A DNA stretch of 64,000 bases, taken from Sordariomycetes sp. S80-01Y (taxonomy: Eukaryota; Ascomycota; Sordariomycetes). Below the pieces are notes generated by a model. It searched no databases, was not told the DNA's origin, and saw only the letters and a list, made by a program, of their open reading frames with translations. Shown here in pieces: positions 34,031 through 45,941 of the stretch (positions are counted from its first letter, which is position 1; every line of letters begins with the position of its first letter). The translations under genes were made by a program, and so were the position numbers. The stretch covers positions 992,001 to 1,056,000 of the forward strand of contig JAXQJY010000026.1 in NCBI GenBank assembly GCA_037042185.1, in the 5' to 3' direction.

Positions 34031-36612
34031 ATGGCACAGACCCTGGCGCTTCACAGCGAGTCCGAATTTGATCACCGCGCGCCTGAGGGCTACCCAGTGA
34101 GCTGTCCGACACTCGATCTATGCGCTACCTGTGATGCTGTCGGCAAGAACATATACATCCACAGACCCCCGAGCCAGGTTGTCTCCAAGATACACCAACT
34201 GGGTCCGCCGGGCACAAAAGCGCCCGAAGCATTGGCTGTGACATGGAATGCGCACGGTACGTTCGTCTTGGTCAGACTGATTGGGCCGGCGATGCTGAGA
34301 CTCTGCAGGTCAGTTCCTCGCCGTGGGCTGGAGCGATGGCATTGTTCGCCTCATGGGGTTGGAGAACAGCAAGGCTGCGCACCACATCGACGTGTGCTCT
34401 GGGAGCGGTGCTAGGATATCACACATTAGCTGGGTGTGCTGCAACATCACAAGTCAGACGGCAAATGTTCTCTCAGGGGATGCCAAAGACGGCTTGCAAG
34501 AGCTGCAGAGGCTGAATGATACAAGCACGGCTGATCTGCCGAGGGAGATTACTTTCCTGGAGATAGAGACGGCCCTGCCGAAGATAAGCCCCTTGCCAGG
34601 AAGCAGTGCCGGGACAGGGTGAGTCTGATGGGCGCGATTCCGTGCTGGTAAGAAGCTGATTGTCGAAAGAGAGGACGCAATAGTATTCACACTTCGGACC
34701 GGCATAGAGTTCTTATTCCAGACACCAAAGCCGGAAGAGTACGATCAGGTTAACGTCATGTTGGTCGGCATGACGGATGGCACCTTACATCTAAGCCTGT
34801 ACGACTCCTTTGTCATCGGCTCTCTTCCAGGCATCAGATCGACCTCGGGATCCAACCTGCAGCTCGTACGCCTGGCTTCACATCCTCAAATATCGACACA
34901 GGCGCTCCTGATGTCCGGTGGCGAGAAGAGGCCAGATGAGCTTTACCTTCAGCCAGTTGATCTGCCCTTCATCTCATCCAATCCTGTCAACTTGTCTCTG
35001 TTGGCGTCGAAATTGACAACTTTGCAGAAGTTGCTGAGGTACCTAAGGCAGACACAGCTGCACATGCAGTTTGAATGGAAGAATACGAGGGAGTTGCCGG
35101 GGAGATTCTTGAGGAGCGTCGAAGGCGGCCTCGAGGACATGATCAGTGGTCCGAAGGATGTCGTTGCCGCTATGTATCACACTGTTGTTACAGGACACGC
35201 CTATGCGCCGGTGCGTGAGTGGCTGGTTGACAGTCTAGCGGAGCGTGTAAGCCCCATATCGGCCCCTTTTCTTTCAATTCATTAATCTTTTCCAGGGCCA
35301 CAAACGTTGGGACAAGGCCGTTACAACAGGACTTGAATCGCTCCGCTCCCTCGTTCACGAGAACTTCCTCCCGGCGCTCGACCGCTGCTTCATCATCCTC
35401 AGCCGCCTACGCGGTCTCGCGCAGTTTCACGAAGCCCGCGAAGACATCGGCTTCTCCGCCAGCCAGATCACGAAAGTTATGGACGTCATCTCATGCCTCA
35501 AAATCGTTGGACACAAGATGCTGCTAGTCGTGATGGACGAGCTAGAGCATTTCAAGTCGTTCTCGGCGTGGCTCAGGTTCCAGATCGACAGACTGCAGTC
35601 AACCAACGACGAAGAGCTAACGGAGAAGGAGGCTACTATGGATATCGGACGGGTGCTGACCTACATCGAGCACTACCTCGTGGAAAGCCCCTTGCGGATC
35701 TACTTCGACGAGATCAAGCAAGAGGACCGCGATGCAGACCTCCATTCCGTGCAGCAAGGCGTCGGCATCGTGGACGTCCTGACAACCCAGCTCGGCAAGT
35801 ACGAAGACGGCCAGGCACACATGAAAGCACTCCCGCATGTAGAGTTCCTGATGGACTGCGCCACCCAGTGGGCGAACGACATCTTCGAAAGTATCGCGCG
35901 GACCAAGAAGAGAAGCGTTAGATTCGGGCAGCTCGTCAAATTCGCCACCGGGCGGAAGATCGACTGCTTCGATGTTCGAATGTGTCAGAACAAAGAGGTA
36001 TTCTCCCCTACCGCACTCCGGAGACCACGCATTTGCTAAAGAGGGATAGGGGGCTTCCGTGTACGCCGTTCTGGCTTCGCAAGATGAAAGCAACAAAGGT
36101 ACTTGGGGGGATTTGCCTGGCCGGTGTGCTCAGCTGACACGAATAGTGAATATTTTCCATGTCGACATGAGTCTCGTCAATGGCATCAGCACCAACAAGC
36201 CCGCTGAGTCGTTCTCGGTCGACCTCGACGATCGAAAGTTGGTGGACGCCAAGTTTCTCGGCGACGGGAGGCTAGTTGTCCTCTGCACCGATCCCAGTGA
36301 GCTACCCTGACCTCCGTGGCTAGGTGCCCGACTGACAGCTTAGACAACGCTCCCACCATCATCATGGTGCCGATACAGCCAGGGTCCGTCGGCTACACTC
36401 CGCTAAGCGACGAATGCACGCCGCAAGGCAAGCCGATATCGTGCGAAAGCTGGCAGAAATTTCAGCTTCCGGCAGAGCACCCCATGAGGCCAGTCAAGAT
36501 GGATGTACACGACAGGGTGGACGTCAGGGGCGAGATACCTGCGCGGATCTGTCTGCTGAGCAGCAATCGCACCAAGTGGACGACTTTCACGATACCCGAG
36601 GCAGCATTTTAG
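34031..36612 (+). CDS. APC4: Anaphase-promoting complex subunit 4 (Apc4), 760 aa
   Basis: Apc4 is a scaffold subunit of the APC/C ubiquitin ligase platform. Seven exons: 34031-34256, 34309-34618, 34670-35246, 35296-35997, 36050-36098, 36147-36296, 36344-36612; introns 47-52 bases, frame exact. The N-terminal Apc4 WD40-like propeller shows CPTLDLCATCD, EALAVTWNAHGQFLAVGWSDGIVRL and, later, VGMTDGTLHLSLYDSFVIGSL. The helical Apc4 domain (about 290-590) has REWLVDSLAERGHKRWDKAV, ENFLPALDRCFIILSRLRGLA and FKSFSAWLRF, all characteristic. The last three exons encode the C-terminal beta part. The 48-base intron 36099-36146 is stop-free in frame. Stops of this gene and Gtr2 are only about 180 bases apart, so their 3' ends may overlap. 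Confidence 0.94.
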
Positions 36613-36795
36613 CCAGCTAGCAAATTTGTTACAGAGTACATCAAGGTACGGATGCTACTCTTTTGCACATCAAAACGCCACCAACGCCTAGATCCCCTGA
36701 GCCGCACGCGGCAGCTATTTACAGCAAAAATGTCCCTGCGTGATCCCCTTCGCACTCGTATCCTGGTACCCGGAGCGTCGCGCCTCCGGCCAACC

Positions 36796-38072
36796 TCAGT
36801 CCTTCTTCCTGGTGATCTTGAAGAACTCCGTCAGTCCTTCCACCAGCGCGTCAACGTTCATGTTGACCAGCTGCATCTTCTCGTAGCTCCCCTCCTGCAT
36901 GATCGCCACCAACGCCAGGTACCTATCCACCTCTCGGAGAATGATGGGCCTGGCGCTATCATAGAGAACCATGCAGCTCTCCGCCGTCTGGCTGCCCACC
37001 TGGTCCTCGAGCTTGGCGTTGTTGGGCGGCCCCTCGAGGTTGGCCTTGTGCTCGTCGCTGCGCTGCCACGTGCCGTAGATCTCGGTCATGTCGATGATGA
37101 CGTCGATGTAGTCGGAGCAGATCTCGTAGCTGGCCATGTCGGCCGGGCTCGAGTCGGTCGCGATGTAGATCTTGGAGAGGACGTCGAAGAGGTATGCCTT
37201 CTCAAACCTACAAGTGCGGCACAGATTCGTGAGCATCGACTCGAGAACACCCAGGCGCGGGATGAGCTTTTGGATGACCTTGGAGAAGGCCTCGAAGATG
37301 GAATGGTTGTAAATGCTGGTCAGGTGGAACGTGACGGGCGCGTTCTCGCATCCGTGGTCGGAGAGCTCATCCTGGATCCGGATCGTGATGTCCCGCTGGA
37401 TGTCAAGCTTGTAGTCGTCACTAAGACCATCGACCTTGTGGATGAAGACCTCGATGTTGATGTTGGGGTAGCTCGGCTGCAGGCTGAGGATGGTCGTGTT
37501 GAGCCGCTGCACGGCCTCGAGGTAGTCATCCTGCGCGTCGATGACCCAAATAAGGGCACCGATCTCGCCGAAAATGGCCTCCATGTCGAAGGACGGGTTC
37601 TCGAAGATGTCGATCTGGCCGGGGAAGTCCCAGACTTGGAAGTCCATGAAGGATCTGACGGAGGCATCAGCGAGTCTGGGCTGGGAGGCAGGGAGGGGGA
37701 AGGGAAGCGTACGCCATATTGTCCTTCTGAATTCTAGCCGTGGATTCGAGGAACAGGGTTTCGTTGGGGGGCAGCTTGTGGAAGACGACGCTGCTGATAG
37801 AGGACTTGCCTGACCTGGGCCATGTCAGTCGGTGAGCAGAGAGTAAGGGATGGATGAGCCTACCTGCGCTGCCCCATCAGGAGGAGACGGGGCTTGCCCT
37901 TGGTCGAGGCGGCAGCGGCCTGCTCGCCGGTCTTGATGCCGACATCGTCCTTCTGCTGCTGCTTCGAAGAGCCGGTCTGGGTCTGTTCGTGAAGTCTTCG
38001 TAAGCTTGACTGTGCTTTGCTGGGGGAAGCGCCCTCCGCCGAGAGGATGGGAGGTTGGAGAGTACGCGGCAT
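36796..38072 (-). CDS. GTR2: Rag-family GTPase Gtr2 (RagC/D), 389 aa
   Basis: Gtr2 forms the Gtr1-Gtr2 heterodimer that signals amino-acid sufficiency to TORC1 on the vacuole (EGO complex). Exons 38072-37864, 37814-37713 and 37654-36796; introns 49 and 58 bases. A disordered N-terminal extension of about 60 residues precedes the P-loop GQRRSGKSS, completed across intron 1. Gtr2-specific [17 protein letters not shown] and the switch region [12 protein letters not shown] follow; then [13 protein letters not shown] in the G4 position, where Rag proteins diverge from Ras. The roadblock-like C-terminal half ends in a basic tail. The ATG at 38072 is preferred over a hydrophobic, low-quality upstream extension. 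Acts with PP2A in the same nutrient pathway in yeast, but the genes are not adjacent here. Confidence 0.94.
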
Positions 38073-39632
38073 ATGGTTCGCGGCTGAGGGGCGATGTGTA
38101 AAGGGAGGTTTCTGGATGTTTAACCCACGCTTGCGGGTGTTGAAAGTGATGATTGGAAGATGAAAGATAGTGCGCAGGTGAGATGAAGGTAAGATGGTGA
38201 GAGGGTGAAAAGGGGGCAAGATGACGACTCGCAAAGCCCAAGTCACACGGCCACTCCGAGCGAAGCTAGCTTCCACACTGAGCACGGCATGAGCTTGAGG
38301 TGAGTATTACGACGAAGCGCACCATGACTGCCGTCCCACCAACACCGGGGCATAGGTGCGGCGTCGACGTCGAGCGCTGCGCCCATTCACGAAGCTAACC
38401 GTGACGACCATGGGCCGTTTCAGCGCCCGCTCATCAAGCCCGTACGCAAGCAGCCGCACCTTCAAGGGCTCTTGACATGTCGAGTGCCGTTGAGAGGCCG
38501 TTCCCATGGTTTGCTAAAGCCTACGCCATGACGCCCGGTTACCGGACCGCTGGTGTCGTTGACAGGTCGGAGCCCGGGCGTGGCCGTGGGAGGCGGGAGG
38601 CGCGATGCTGTGCGACGGCGACTCGCGATAGGAGTCGTCGAGTTCGCGTCGAGCGCGGCTTTGAGCTTGCCGAGGTGCTTCTCGGCGGGAGCATGTCGGG
38701 ATTGAGGCACGTTTCCGTGAAGGGTTTGATGAGAGGCTCACCCCAACCATGCGATGGGATAAAATGAAAATGAGAGTCAACCACTAACCTCCATCCTGTC
38801 GATCCTGCTCACTCCGGGCTGCTGCGCACGTCAATCTCGCGAAACGGCTTGGACTCCGGATGCCTGCTACGCGGTCAGTTCTTCCGCGTCAAATCGCGTC
38901 GTCAAGCTTCAACGACTTGGGGGGAGAGGGAGGGCGACTCTGGTCTCTCGGAGGTGCTGAACGAGGCGAGACGCGCGTGTCTCTCGCGCTGCGATCGTGG
39001 GCTCAGCGGACGTCCACTGCGGGTCGGACGCGTGCTGCTCAGTAGGCTCGAGGGGTTTCTTTGAATGTTCAGACTGTGGTGGCAGAGAGAAAGGGTGAAG
39101 GTTCCCTCAGAGGTTCGGTTTGAAGGTTAAGCTACCCCGGATTGAGGTGCCATTGCCAGTGCCAGTGGAAATGCCAGTGGGGCGGCAGAATGGGCGGGAC
39201 GTCCTGTAAGGTACTTTACCTAGTACTAGTGGTCTGGCACCGCACTGCTGTAGCTACCACCTGACCGCCAAGATCAGATCAACTTCAGCGTGTTGACCAA
39301 TCAACCCATTTCAGGGTGCGTCTACTCATTTTTCAATCTTGGCAGATGCATCAGCGCTTGAAATCGATTCCTTCAACTTGGTTGAGAGAGCTGCTAGATA
39401 TACGAGCACGCGGCGGAACAGGCTACCCTGGAGCAAAGGGTCGACATGGGATAGCACGTTGACTTACAGACCAAGGATACCTGTGATTTCAGAGATAGAA
39501 TTAGGCGTAATCGAAGACAGATCTTTTAATTCGAGGACTCAGATACCTAGTGTCGGCTCATCCTACGACTCCTTAATAAACAGCACTAGCAGTTGCTATC
39601 AAGCAGTAGCAACTTCAAAAAGGGGCTTCCCA
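38073..39632. other. Intergenic: Gtr2 promoter and 3' flank of the MIF-like gene
   Basis: About 1.56 kb. It includes degenerate CCAGTG repeats near 39150-39180 and an A/T-richer stretch at 39.2-39.6 kb. No defensible gene or RNA. Confidence 0.55.
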
Positions 39633-40996
39633 TTATTCCGGCGTACGCTCCTCAGCATGACCACCAGTTTGCTCTCCTCTTCCAACCTTACTCGCCCTGC
39701 GAAAGATGCTCTGCACAAAATTCATACCACCCTTCTGTTTCAGCTCCTTTCCCTTGGGCGACTCCCCAAACACCCTGTCGGCACGGCTGCCTTCCGTTTG
39801 GTGGCTCGCCCTCGAGCCTTCCACCTGCACCGAAGACGTTGAGGCGGACCTCAAGTGCGCTCTTGTCTTGGGGAGATCTGGTACGGGAGGCGGGGGGCTG
39901 ATTGTTGACTGCCAGCCCGGCTTGAGCCGCGAAAAGGTCTGGATGAGGGCGAGTGTTAGCCTCGTTGACTTAACATGCAGAAAAGGGCGGCGGTCTCCTA
40001 CCCTGATAGTCCTCCTCCGATGAATCGCGCCATCACTGCTCTTATGCTCTCCGACATCAGCCGCAACGGTTCTGCCTCCCCTAGCTAGACAGTCTTCCCC
40101 GACTGGCACGAACCGCACAACGCCCCTGTCGCTTCTCACGCCTAGCGTTATCTCGAGATGCTTTTGCAGCAACGCCGCGTTTCTCTTGTTCGTAGCTGGT
40201 TGAAGCAAGCTCGGGATCGCAGAGATGACAACAATGTATGCCGGGTCGAACGTCCCGCCCAGGAGGAGACAGGCCCCGTGCTGGAGGGTGGCGGCTATGG
40301 AGGTGATGGGGCGGGAGTAGCGGTGGGTTAGGTGGTCGGAGAGCGAGCCCAGGAAGGCTGTCTCGTCTTTGATCTGAAGCTTTGAGTACCTGATGTGAAA
40401 CGAGTGGGATGAATAGCAAGGAGATGACATACAAAGACGTTGGTCTTGACTTCGGCGACGACGATGCTGCGGTCTCTGACCGACTGGCCGCCACTGCTGC
40501 CCTCGCGTCGCTCACCGCCGAATTCCTTCTCGAAATACGCGCTTCTTTGCTTCGCCAGAGCGGGACTGCTTCCCCTCCTCTTCACCCCCGTGCCTGGATC
40601 GCCTGGAAGAGGAAGTCTCACGTCCCGCAGCAGGTGAGAGTCCCCCTCCACGACAGGAGGCAGAGGTAAAGCTGAGCGAAAGCGACCGTGACGGGGAGAC
40701 TTACCAGCCGATGAAGGCGTCTTTGGGGGAGCGAGCGTTGATTGAGGATTCACGCTTCCGGTTGGTGTCTTGTGAAAGGATGGGTTGGGACGAGGACCAG
40801 ATGGGGTCGTGGACGGTGGCAGCGCCTGCTTTGGTCGAGTGGGCGAGACAGGCTCAGGTGGAAGAGGGCGTGGAGGACGAGACGCGGGCGCTGTCGACAT
40901 ATCGGCCGTGTTGATCCAACGAGTATGGCTCGTTGAGTTCGCAGGCAGCGTGGGAGCGTGACGTGTGGCGTGAGGTTCAGGGGTAGTTCGACCCAT
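39633..40996 (-). CDS. MIF-like (macrophage migration inhibitory factor fold) domain protein with Pro-rich N terminus, about 415 aa
   Basis: Exons 40996-40433, 40379-40002 and 39938-39633. The middle exon carries a MIF/tautomerase-fold domain (about residues 174-300): RSIVVAEVKTNVF, HLTHRYSRPITSIAATLQHGACLLLGGTFDPAYI and NKRNAALLQKHLE, ending VVRFVPV. Classical MIF needs a free N-terminal Pro1; here the domain is internal and that position is not proline, so tautomerase activity is unlikely. The first 170 residues are Pro/Ser-rich and probably disordered. The C-terminal 100 are charged, including a possible amphipathic VQSIFRRASKV helix. The intron 40380-40432 is needed for frame. The second (63 bases, GTAGGA...GCTAAC...CAG) is in frame and stop-free, so less certain. 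The start could also be the ATG at 40900. Function unknown. Confidence 0.8.
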
Positions 40997-41618
40997 GGAG
41001 AACAGGGTGACGGATGCAGACCTTGCCCGGACGACCTGGAAGACAAGATACCGCAGCGATGAACAGCCCGGGCCGGAGTTGATATTTCCCCTCGTTTTCT
41101 GAGAGACGTTTGCGGGTAGCTGCATGAGCTGCCAGCTGGCTCACCTTTTCTCACTTCACCTTTGCCGGGCTCGTCAACGTCACAGCCACGAGCTTTCCAA
41201 GGGCTCACTTGGATTTCCTCTGGGTTGGAGGGTTGCGAACGCTTTTCTTATTCCTTTCAAATATCCCGGTTGCAAAGAGAAAGCGTCATGCGATTGCGGC
41301 GACGCCTGTCCAGGTGGCACGAACTTGCTAGTGTTGACGAAAGGGGCTTGGGTGTGCGACCTGTCGCAAGACGCGCTTTGTTCCGAGGCCTGCATTGCGT
41401 TTCCGATGGAGACCCGTATCAGAGAGTCAAGCCTTCCAAAGAGCAAAAGGTTTGTAATTTCGGTTACGACAAGACAGAAAGTGAAAGTGACCCCAGATAT
41501 ATATACAGGACATTACTTGGACACCCTTCCCCGTAGCTACCAGCACGGATGCATGGCCCCAGCCATCATGTTCAACCTCGGCGTGTCATCGTCACCATTC
41601 CTGACCTCCGCCTTCCCC
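40997..41618. other. Intergenic between the MIF-like and four-helix genes
   Basis: 622 bases: promoter/leader of the MIF-like gene and 3' flank of the next. Rightward frames here show no domain. Confidence 0.55.
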
Positions 41619-42341
41619 TCAAGACAGGGCAGGGCTAGCCTTCCTCCCGCTCTCAACCCTCTCCCCGACTCTCCGCCTGACCAGCATCCCCGACACGGCC
41701 ACAGCTAGAACCACAATCTCGAGCGGAACCAGCATCGTCGCCAGCCCCAAGCCCACCTCGCCCTGAGCGCACATCGTGCCCCAGTGCGGCCTCGTCTCCA
41801 TCGGCACGCGACGCCAGCGGCAGGTCCAGCTCTGGATGCTGTGCATGTCCCCCGAGTTGGCGGTGTAGGTGAGGGCGACAGGGACTATGGCAGTGATGAG
41901 GGCGACGGTGGGAAGCACCAGAGACGTCGCCGTCGAGAGCAGGGGGGAGTTGCGAATCTAGCCGGCCTGTTAGATCTTGGCCCAAGACTTGGCGTGGCGA
42001 CTAGGGGGACGTACCGTGGACACTTTGCTGAGCACAAGAGCTAGCAGGCTGACGACGGCAACGATGGCACTGCAAGCAACCAAGCTCACACTCCCTCGAA
42101 CATCAACGTTCTCCGGCCACAGGGGGAGCAGGTACTCCGGCGCGACGTGCGTCTCGTTATAGATCTTGAGCGCGTCGGCCGAAAGCCCCAACACAGCGGT
42201 GCCGGCAATCAAAGCAAGCACGGTGAGGGCTTGGGTCGCCAGGTCGAGGCTGTTGATGAGGCGGACCTTGGAGTTGAGGGAGCGGGACTCCTGGTCGAAG
42301 TCGGAGGTCGTGACCTCGGTCTTGAGCTTGGAGGGCTCCAT
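41619..42341 (-). CDS. Four-helix integral membrane protein, 221 aa, unknown function
   Basis: Not recognised by name. Exons 42341-42015 and 41957-41619 around a 57-base GT-AG intron with CTAAC. Four hydrophobic helices are clear: about 30-52 (LTVLALIAGTAVLGLS), 82-104 (SLVACSAIVAVVSLLALVLS), 118-140 (LVLPTVALITAIVPVALTY) and 170-195 (LATMLVPLEIVVLAVAVSGML). The N terminus is charged and cytosolic-looking, and the C terminus ends in a basic patch with Arg-Arg-Arg. The loop between helices 3 and 4 has two Cys and Trp residues (SWTCRWRR, GTMCAQG), possibly disulfide-bonded outside. The overall plan resembles MARVEL or similar fungal tetraspan proteins (inference). The ATG at 42341 has an ideal ACCATGG context; an in-frame ATG at 42359 is weaker. 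Confidence 0.75.
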
Positions 42342-45300
42342 GGTGAACGTAGCAGACATGAGGACCAGCCTTGAAGAGAAGAGAGCTAGTGAATGGAAAG
42401 TCGACTGAGGCAAGACCAGGCCGCGATGTACGTGATGAAGCTGATGTTGATCGCCCCTGGATCTGGGGCTGGTGATATACAAGATGCCCCCTCGGGACTT
42501 AGACGCCAAACCAGGCCATCACATAACATGTTCTAAACATAATCGAGCCCGTCACTCGACGAACCAATCACTTCCCGCGCGATGCCATCACGAACTGTCC
42601 ATCTGGCGGCTAGCCAACGTGCAAGCGCCGGTCGCGCATCGCAACAAGCCTCTCACCACGCCCAGGTCCCAACATCAGGACGCTCGGCCAAGGAGACGGC
42701 AGCCAACAGAGACGGACAGCTGCAAACCCTCGACATTGGCTGTTCCAGAGGGTACCACCGCAGCGGCGGCTCGTGGCTCTGACTTCAGAGTTCGGTCGGC
42801 GCTTAGCCTCATGTTGCCCGGAACCAATCAGGTTCGCGAAGACTGGTTTGGGTAGGGTGGCCGCTGGCGGCAAAGGAAATTGCAGAGGGGAGAGCGACAC
42901 GACCTGATGAGATGCTGACGGTCCCTTGATCAGGTCGTCCGCGAGCGGCGAAGCGCTGAGAGTTGAGCCGGAGTCGTTTGAGGCCTTGGAAGGGCAAAAG
43001 TAAAGATTCTGCTGCTGCTGCTGGTGTGTCCCCTCCCCGGTTCGGGTTGAGGCTCTGGGATCTCCGTGCACGTGCTTCTGCACCTGACCTGACCTGGACG
43101 CCCTGGACGACCGTTGGGGCAGTCCCGCTCTTCCGCGCTGCACGGACGCCAACCCGAGCCGTGCACGCGGCCGAAAACCTTCGGGTCTTGGCGGACGCAA
43201 ACCTCGAGGAATCATCGTCAATGCAATGCGACTTCACCTTTTCGATAGCACTCACTCCCCGGAAGCAGGGAAGCAGGCAAGCAAGGAAGCTCGCGGGCAG
43301 GGAACAGCGGCCATCCACCACGGTTCATGGGTGTCATGCCGGGAGGAGGAGTTTCCGGAATGACGGGTCGCGCAGGCTGTCCGTTCTCCAGCCTTGGCCC
43401 GTCACTCTTTTTGCTGATTATCTCTCCAGATCCGGGAGGCGGGCCAGGGCGACAAAGGGGACGAGAACGAGGCGAGCTCGAAAGGATCGATAGCTTCAGC
43501 CTCCTCGCAGCCTCGACAGGGTCCTGCCCACCTCGCCGACCAAGTGACGGGAGAAGGGCTTGCGGCCTCGCGGCACCGCCGATTCGGCCGTTACGCAGCA
43601 TGATCTGGCCTGGCACTGCGCTGCACACCAGGAGCTGGCGATTGATCATAGCCGGGAGAAGAAAAGTGTCCCGGCGTCGGGTGATGCTGGTGCGGGTGTT
43701 GGTGCTCGTAAACGTCAGCGGCAGCGACCCGGTAAATTGGGTTGGCAGGCCCAGCGATGCGGTCGTGGCGGCTGCGCTCTGCGAAGCTCGAGGGGACAGG
43801 TCATCTTTGGGTAATCAAAAGGCTGCGGAATTGATCATGCAAAGGAGATCCCGCGAGGGTTTTCGGCAGCGTACAGGTCCTACCTAACCTGGACGGCCAT
43901 CTTCCAAAGGGTTCAGGGTCGGGGCTGAGGCGAGGCGACTGGCGATGGCCACTGATCTTGGGGTCTGAACTGAGTGACGTCCATCGCGAAAAGGAGTGTG
44001 GCTCGGCTGGGCTATATCGCGTTCGTCTTATGATTTTCCCACCAGATTCCTGATCGACGCCGGCGCACCCATCCTGCATCCTCCTTCCAGCTCGTCCATC
44101 CCTGTCCCCTTCAGGTCGCTTGGAATCAAGGACATGGAGGCTCGTTGGTTCCTCGCAAGCTCACCTCGGCCTGGCCGGAGCAGTCTGCGCGAAGCCGCAG
44201 CAGGCAGCTCATCCTGGACGTTGATGTGATTCGGGGGGGTGAACTGGGCGAGCTAAAACCCTTCGGGGCAAAGCTTAACGGTCAACCGTTGAAAGGTTCC
44301 GGGTGCGCGGCGATCATGCCCATGTTAGCTGAGCATCACTCTGTGGGGTTGCTCAGGGTGGGTGGTGCTAATGCATCTTTCAGCTGGTCTTGACTCTGCG
44401 CGTCGGACTTGGCCATGTCGATTATCCACGGGGCTATCGGATTTGGCGACGACTACCTGCAAGCAAAAGCTTATTCCGCCGCTGGCCGCAAGTAGCGAGA
44501 GGGCTAGCTGAGGTCGCACCGTTCCTGCGCAGCAACCCTCAGGCCGGCAATGATGGTCGTGAGCAGCGCACAGCCTGAGCTGCCTTCGCACTTCGCACCG
44601 AGTGACACCTTGTGTGATGTGATGTGCCTGGCGGGGTGAGCGACTGACAGCTGGACGAGACAAGGGGCCAGCTGGGCCGGAAGAGAGACAGGACGCCAGC
44701 ATGCACAGACGCGGAAGCTAAGGTACGTTGACGCCGCCTTGTCTCTGTCTCGCCCATTCATGTCGTGCATCAGCAGCGCCCTCGGCACTTTCCATGACGA
44801 CGTCCTCCCTGTCTGCTCAGCGCTAGGAGTACGCGGCAGCTCAGGACGTGACCACGCAAGGCGATGAGGTCCTCCGTGATGCTTCCCTTCGCCCTTTGGC
44901 CGCATCCCTTGAGCGAGGCCTCACTTACACCGGGGCACCGCCAGAGGGGGGAGGTCACAACTCACAAAACCCTATCCAGAGCCTCGGATCCCGAGCTGGC
45001 GCACGTATTCGCAAGTCCAGCTCGAAATCAATGTAATCATCATCTGCAATGTAACCCAGAGCCGGGGCCTCGGAGACAGACAGCCTTCCCCCCTTTCCCT
45101 GGCCATGGGGTTCCAGCTGGCTGTACTTTGTACGTACGAGCACTCTGTATTAGCTGTACTGCAAACGTACGAGTAATCAATCGCTCGTGCTCTGCGATCC
45201 CAAGCCCGCAAGCCTGCAAGCATCTGCACCAGGCCACCCCGGCCAGCCGAGTAACATGGGCTGTCCCTGTCACTGTCACGGTCACGGTCCCTGGCCGGTC

Positions 45301-45941
45301 GCACGGCATCGTCATCCACATCATCGCCCTCGCCCGCGCCCTCGCCAGCGCCCTCGAGCCCCCCTCTGAGAGCCCAGCGGATGCTCCGCCCAAGATCCCC
45401 AGTTACATGCAGCCCAGACACCTCCCCGGCGCACCCTCTCGCCGGCAGCCCTGCCAGCACTCCTAGGTACCGTACCGTACCGTGCTGTAGCTTCGCAGAA
45501 GTTGGAGGGTCCTCCCCTGGCAGCTTCAGTTGCGGAAGTCGGACCCCCCAGGCCCCAGGCCCCCGGGCCCCAGGGCTTAGCCTCGCACTGCGCTGCTCGA
45601 AAGGGCGACCCGAAGCCCTTCGGCCCCTCCACGCGCTGGATGTATAAGTTGAATGGCGTCTCCCTTTTTTTTCGCGACGAGTTGAGGGAAGTCCACGCCC
45701 GTTGACTCGTTGACTTTATCGTCTTGCTTCATTCATCACTCGGTGGACGAGCTCATCCTGCTGTTGGCAAACCCCAATTGGGAATCTCGGGTGTTCGACT
45801 TCGACCTCATCCCACTCCGCGCGCTCTCGCCTCCCAGAATTAACGAGTCAAGATTTCAGGCCCTCACCTGCGCACTTGACTAAGGTGGTGCGCTCGCCGT
45901 CATACTATACTACAGTACTGTAGCCATACAACCCCCCCATC
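42342..45941. other. 3.6-kb stretch with no supported gene
   Basis: I read both strands. Many overlapping frames of 60-200 codons exist, but none has a family motif, a signal peptide plus Cys pattern I would trust, or consistent introns. Simple-sequence patches occur near 45260-45290 (GTCACTGTCACGGTCACGG-like) and at 45467-45483 (GTACC repeats). The last 250 bases probably hold the promoter and leader of the 2EXR gene. No tRNA, rRNA or transposon ends were recognised. Confidence 0.5.
45467..45483. repeat. Short tandem repeat (GTACC)x3
   Basis: Three perfect GTACC copies plus a partial fourth in the gene-free stretch left of the 2EXR gene. A minor microsatellite. Confidence 0.8.

Noticed and set aside
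40625-40715. Strong GTAAGT donor inside the first exon of the MIF-like gene
   Set aside because: The only acceptors in the right phase give introns that are too short (33 bases) or unusually long (102 bases) without a good branch point, so I left the exon unspliced.
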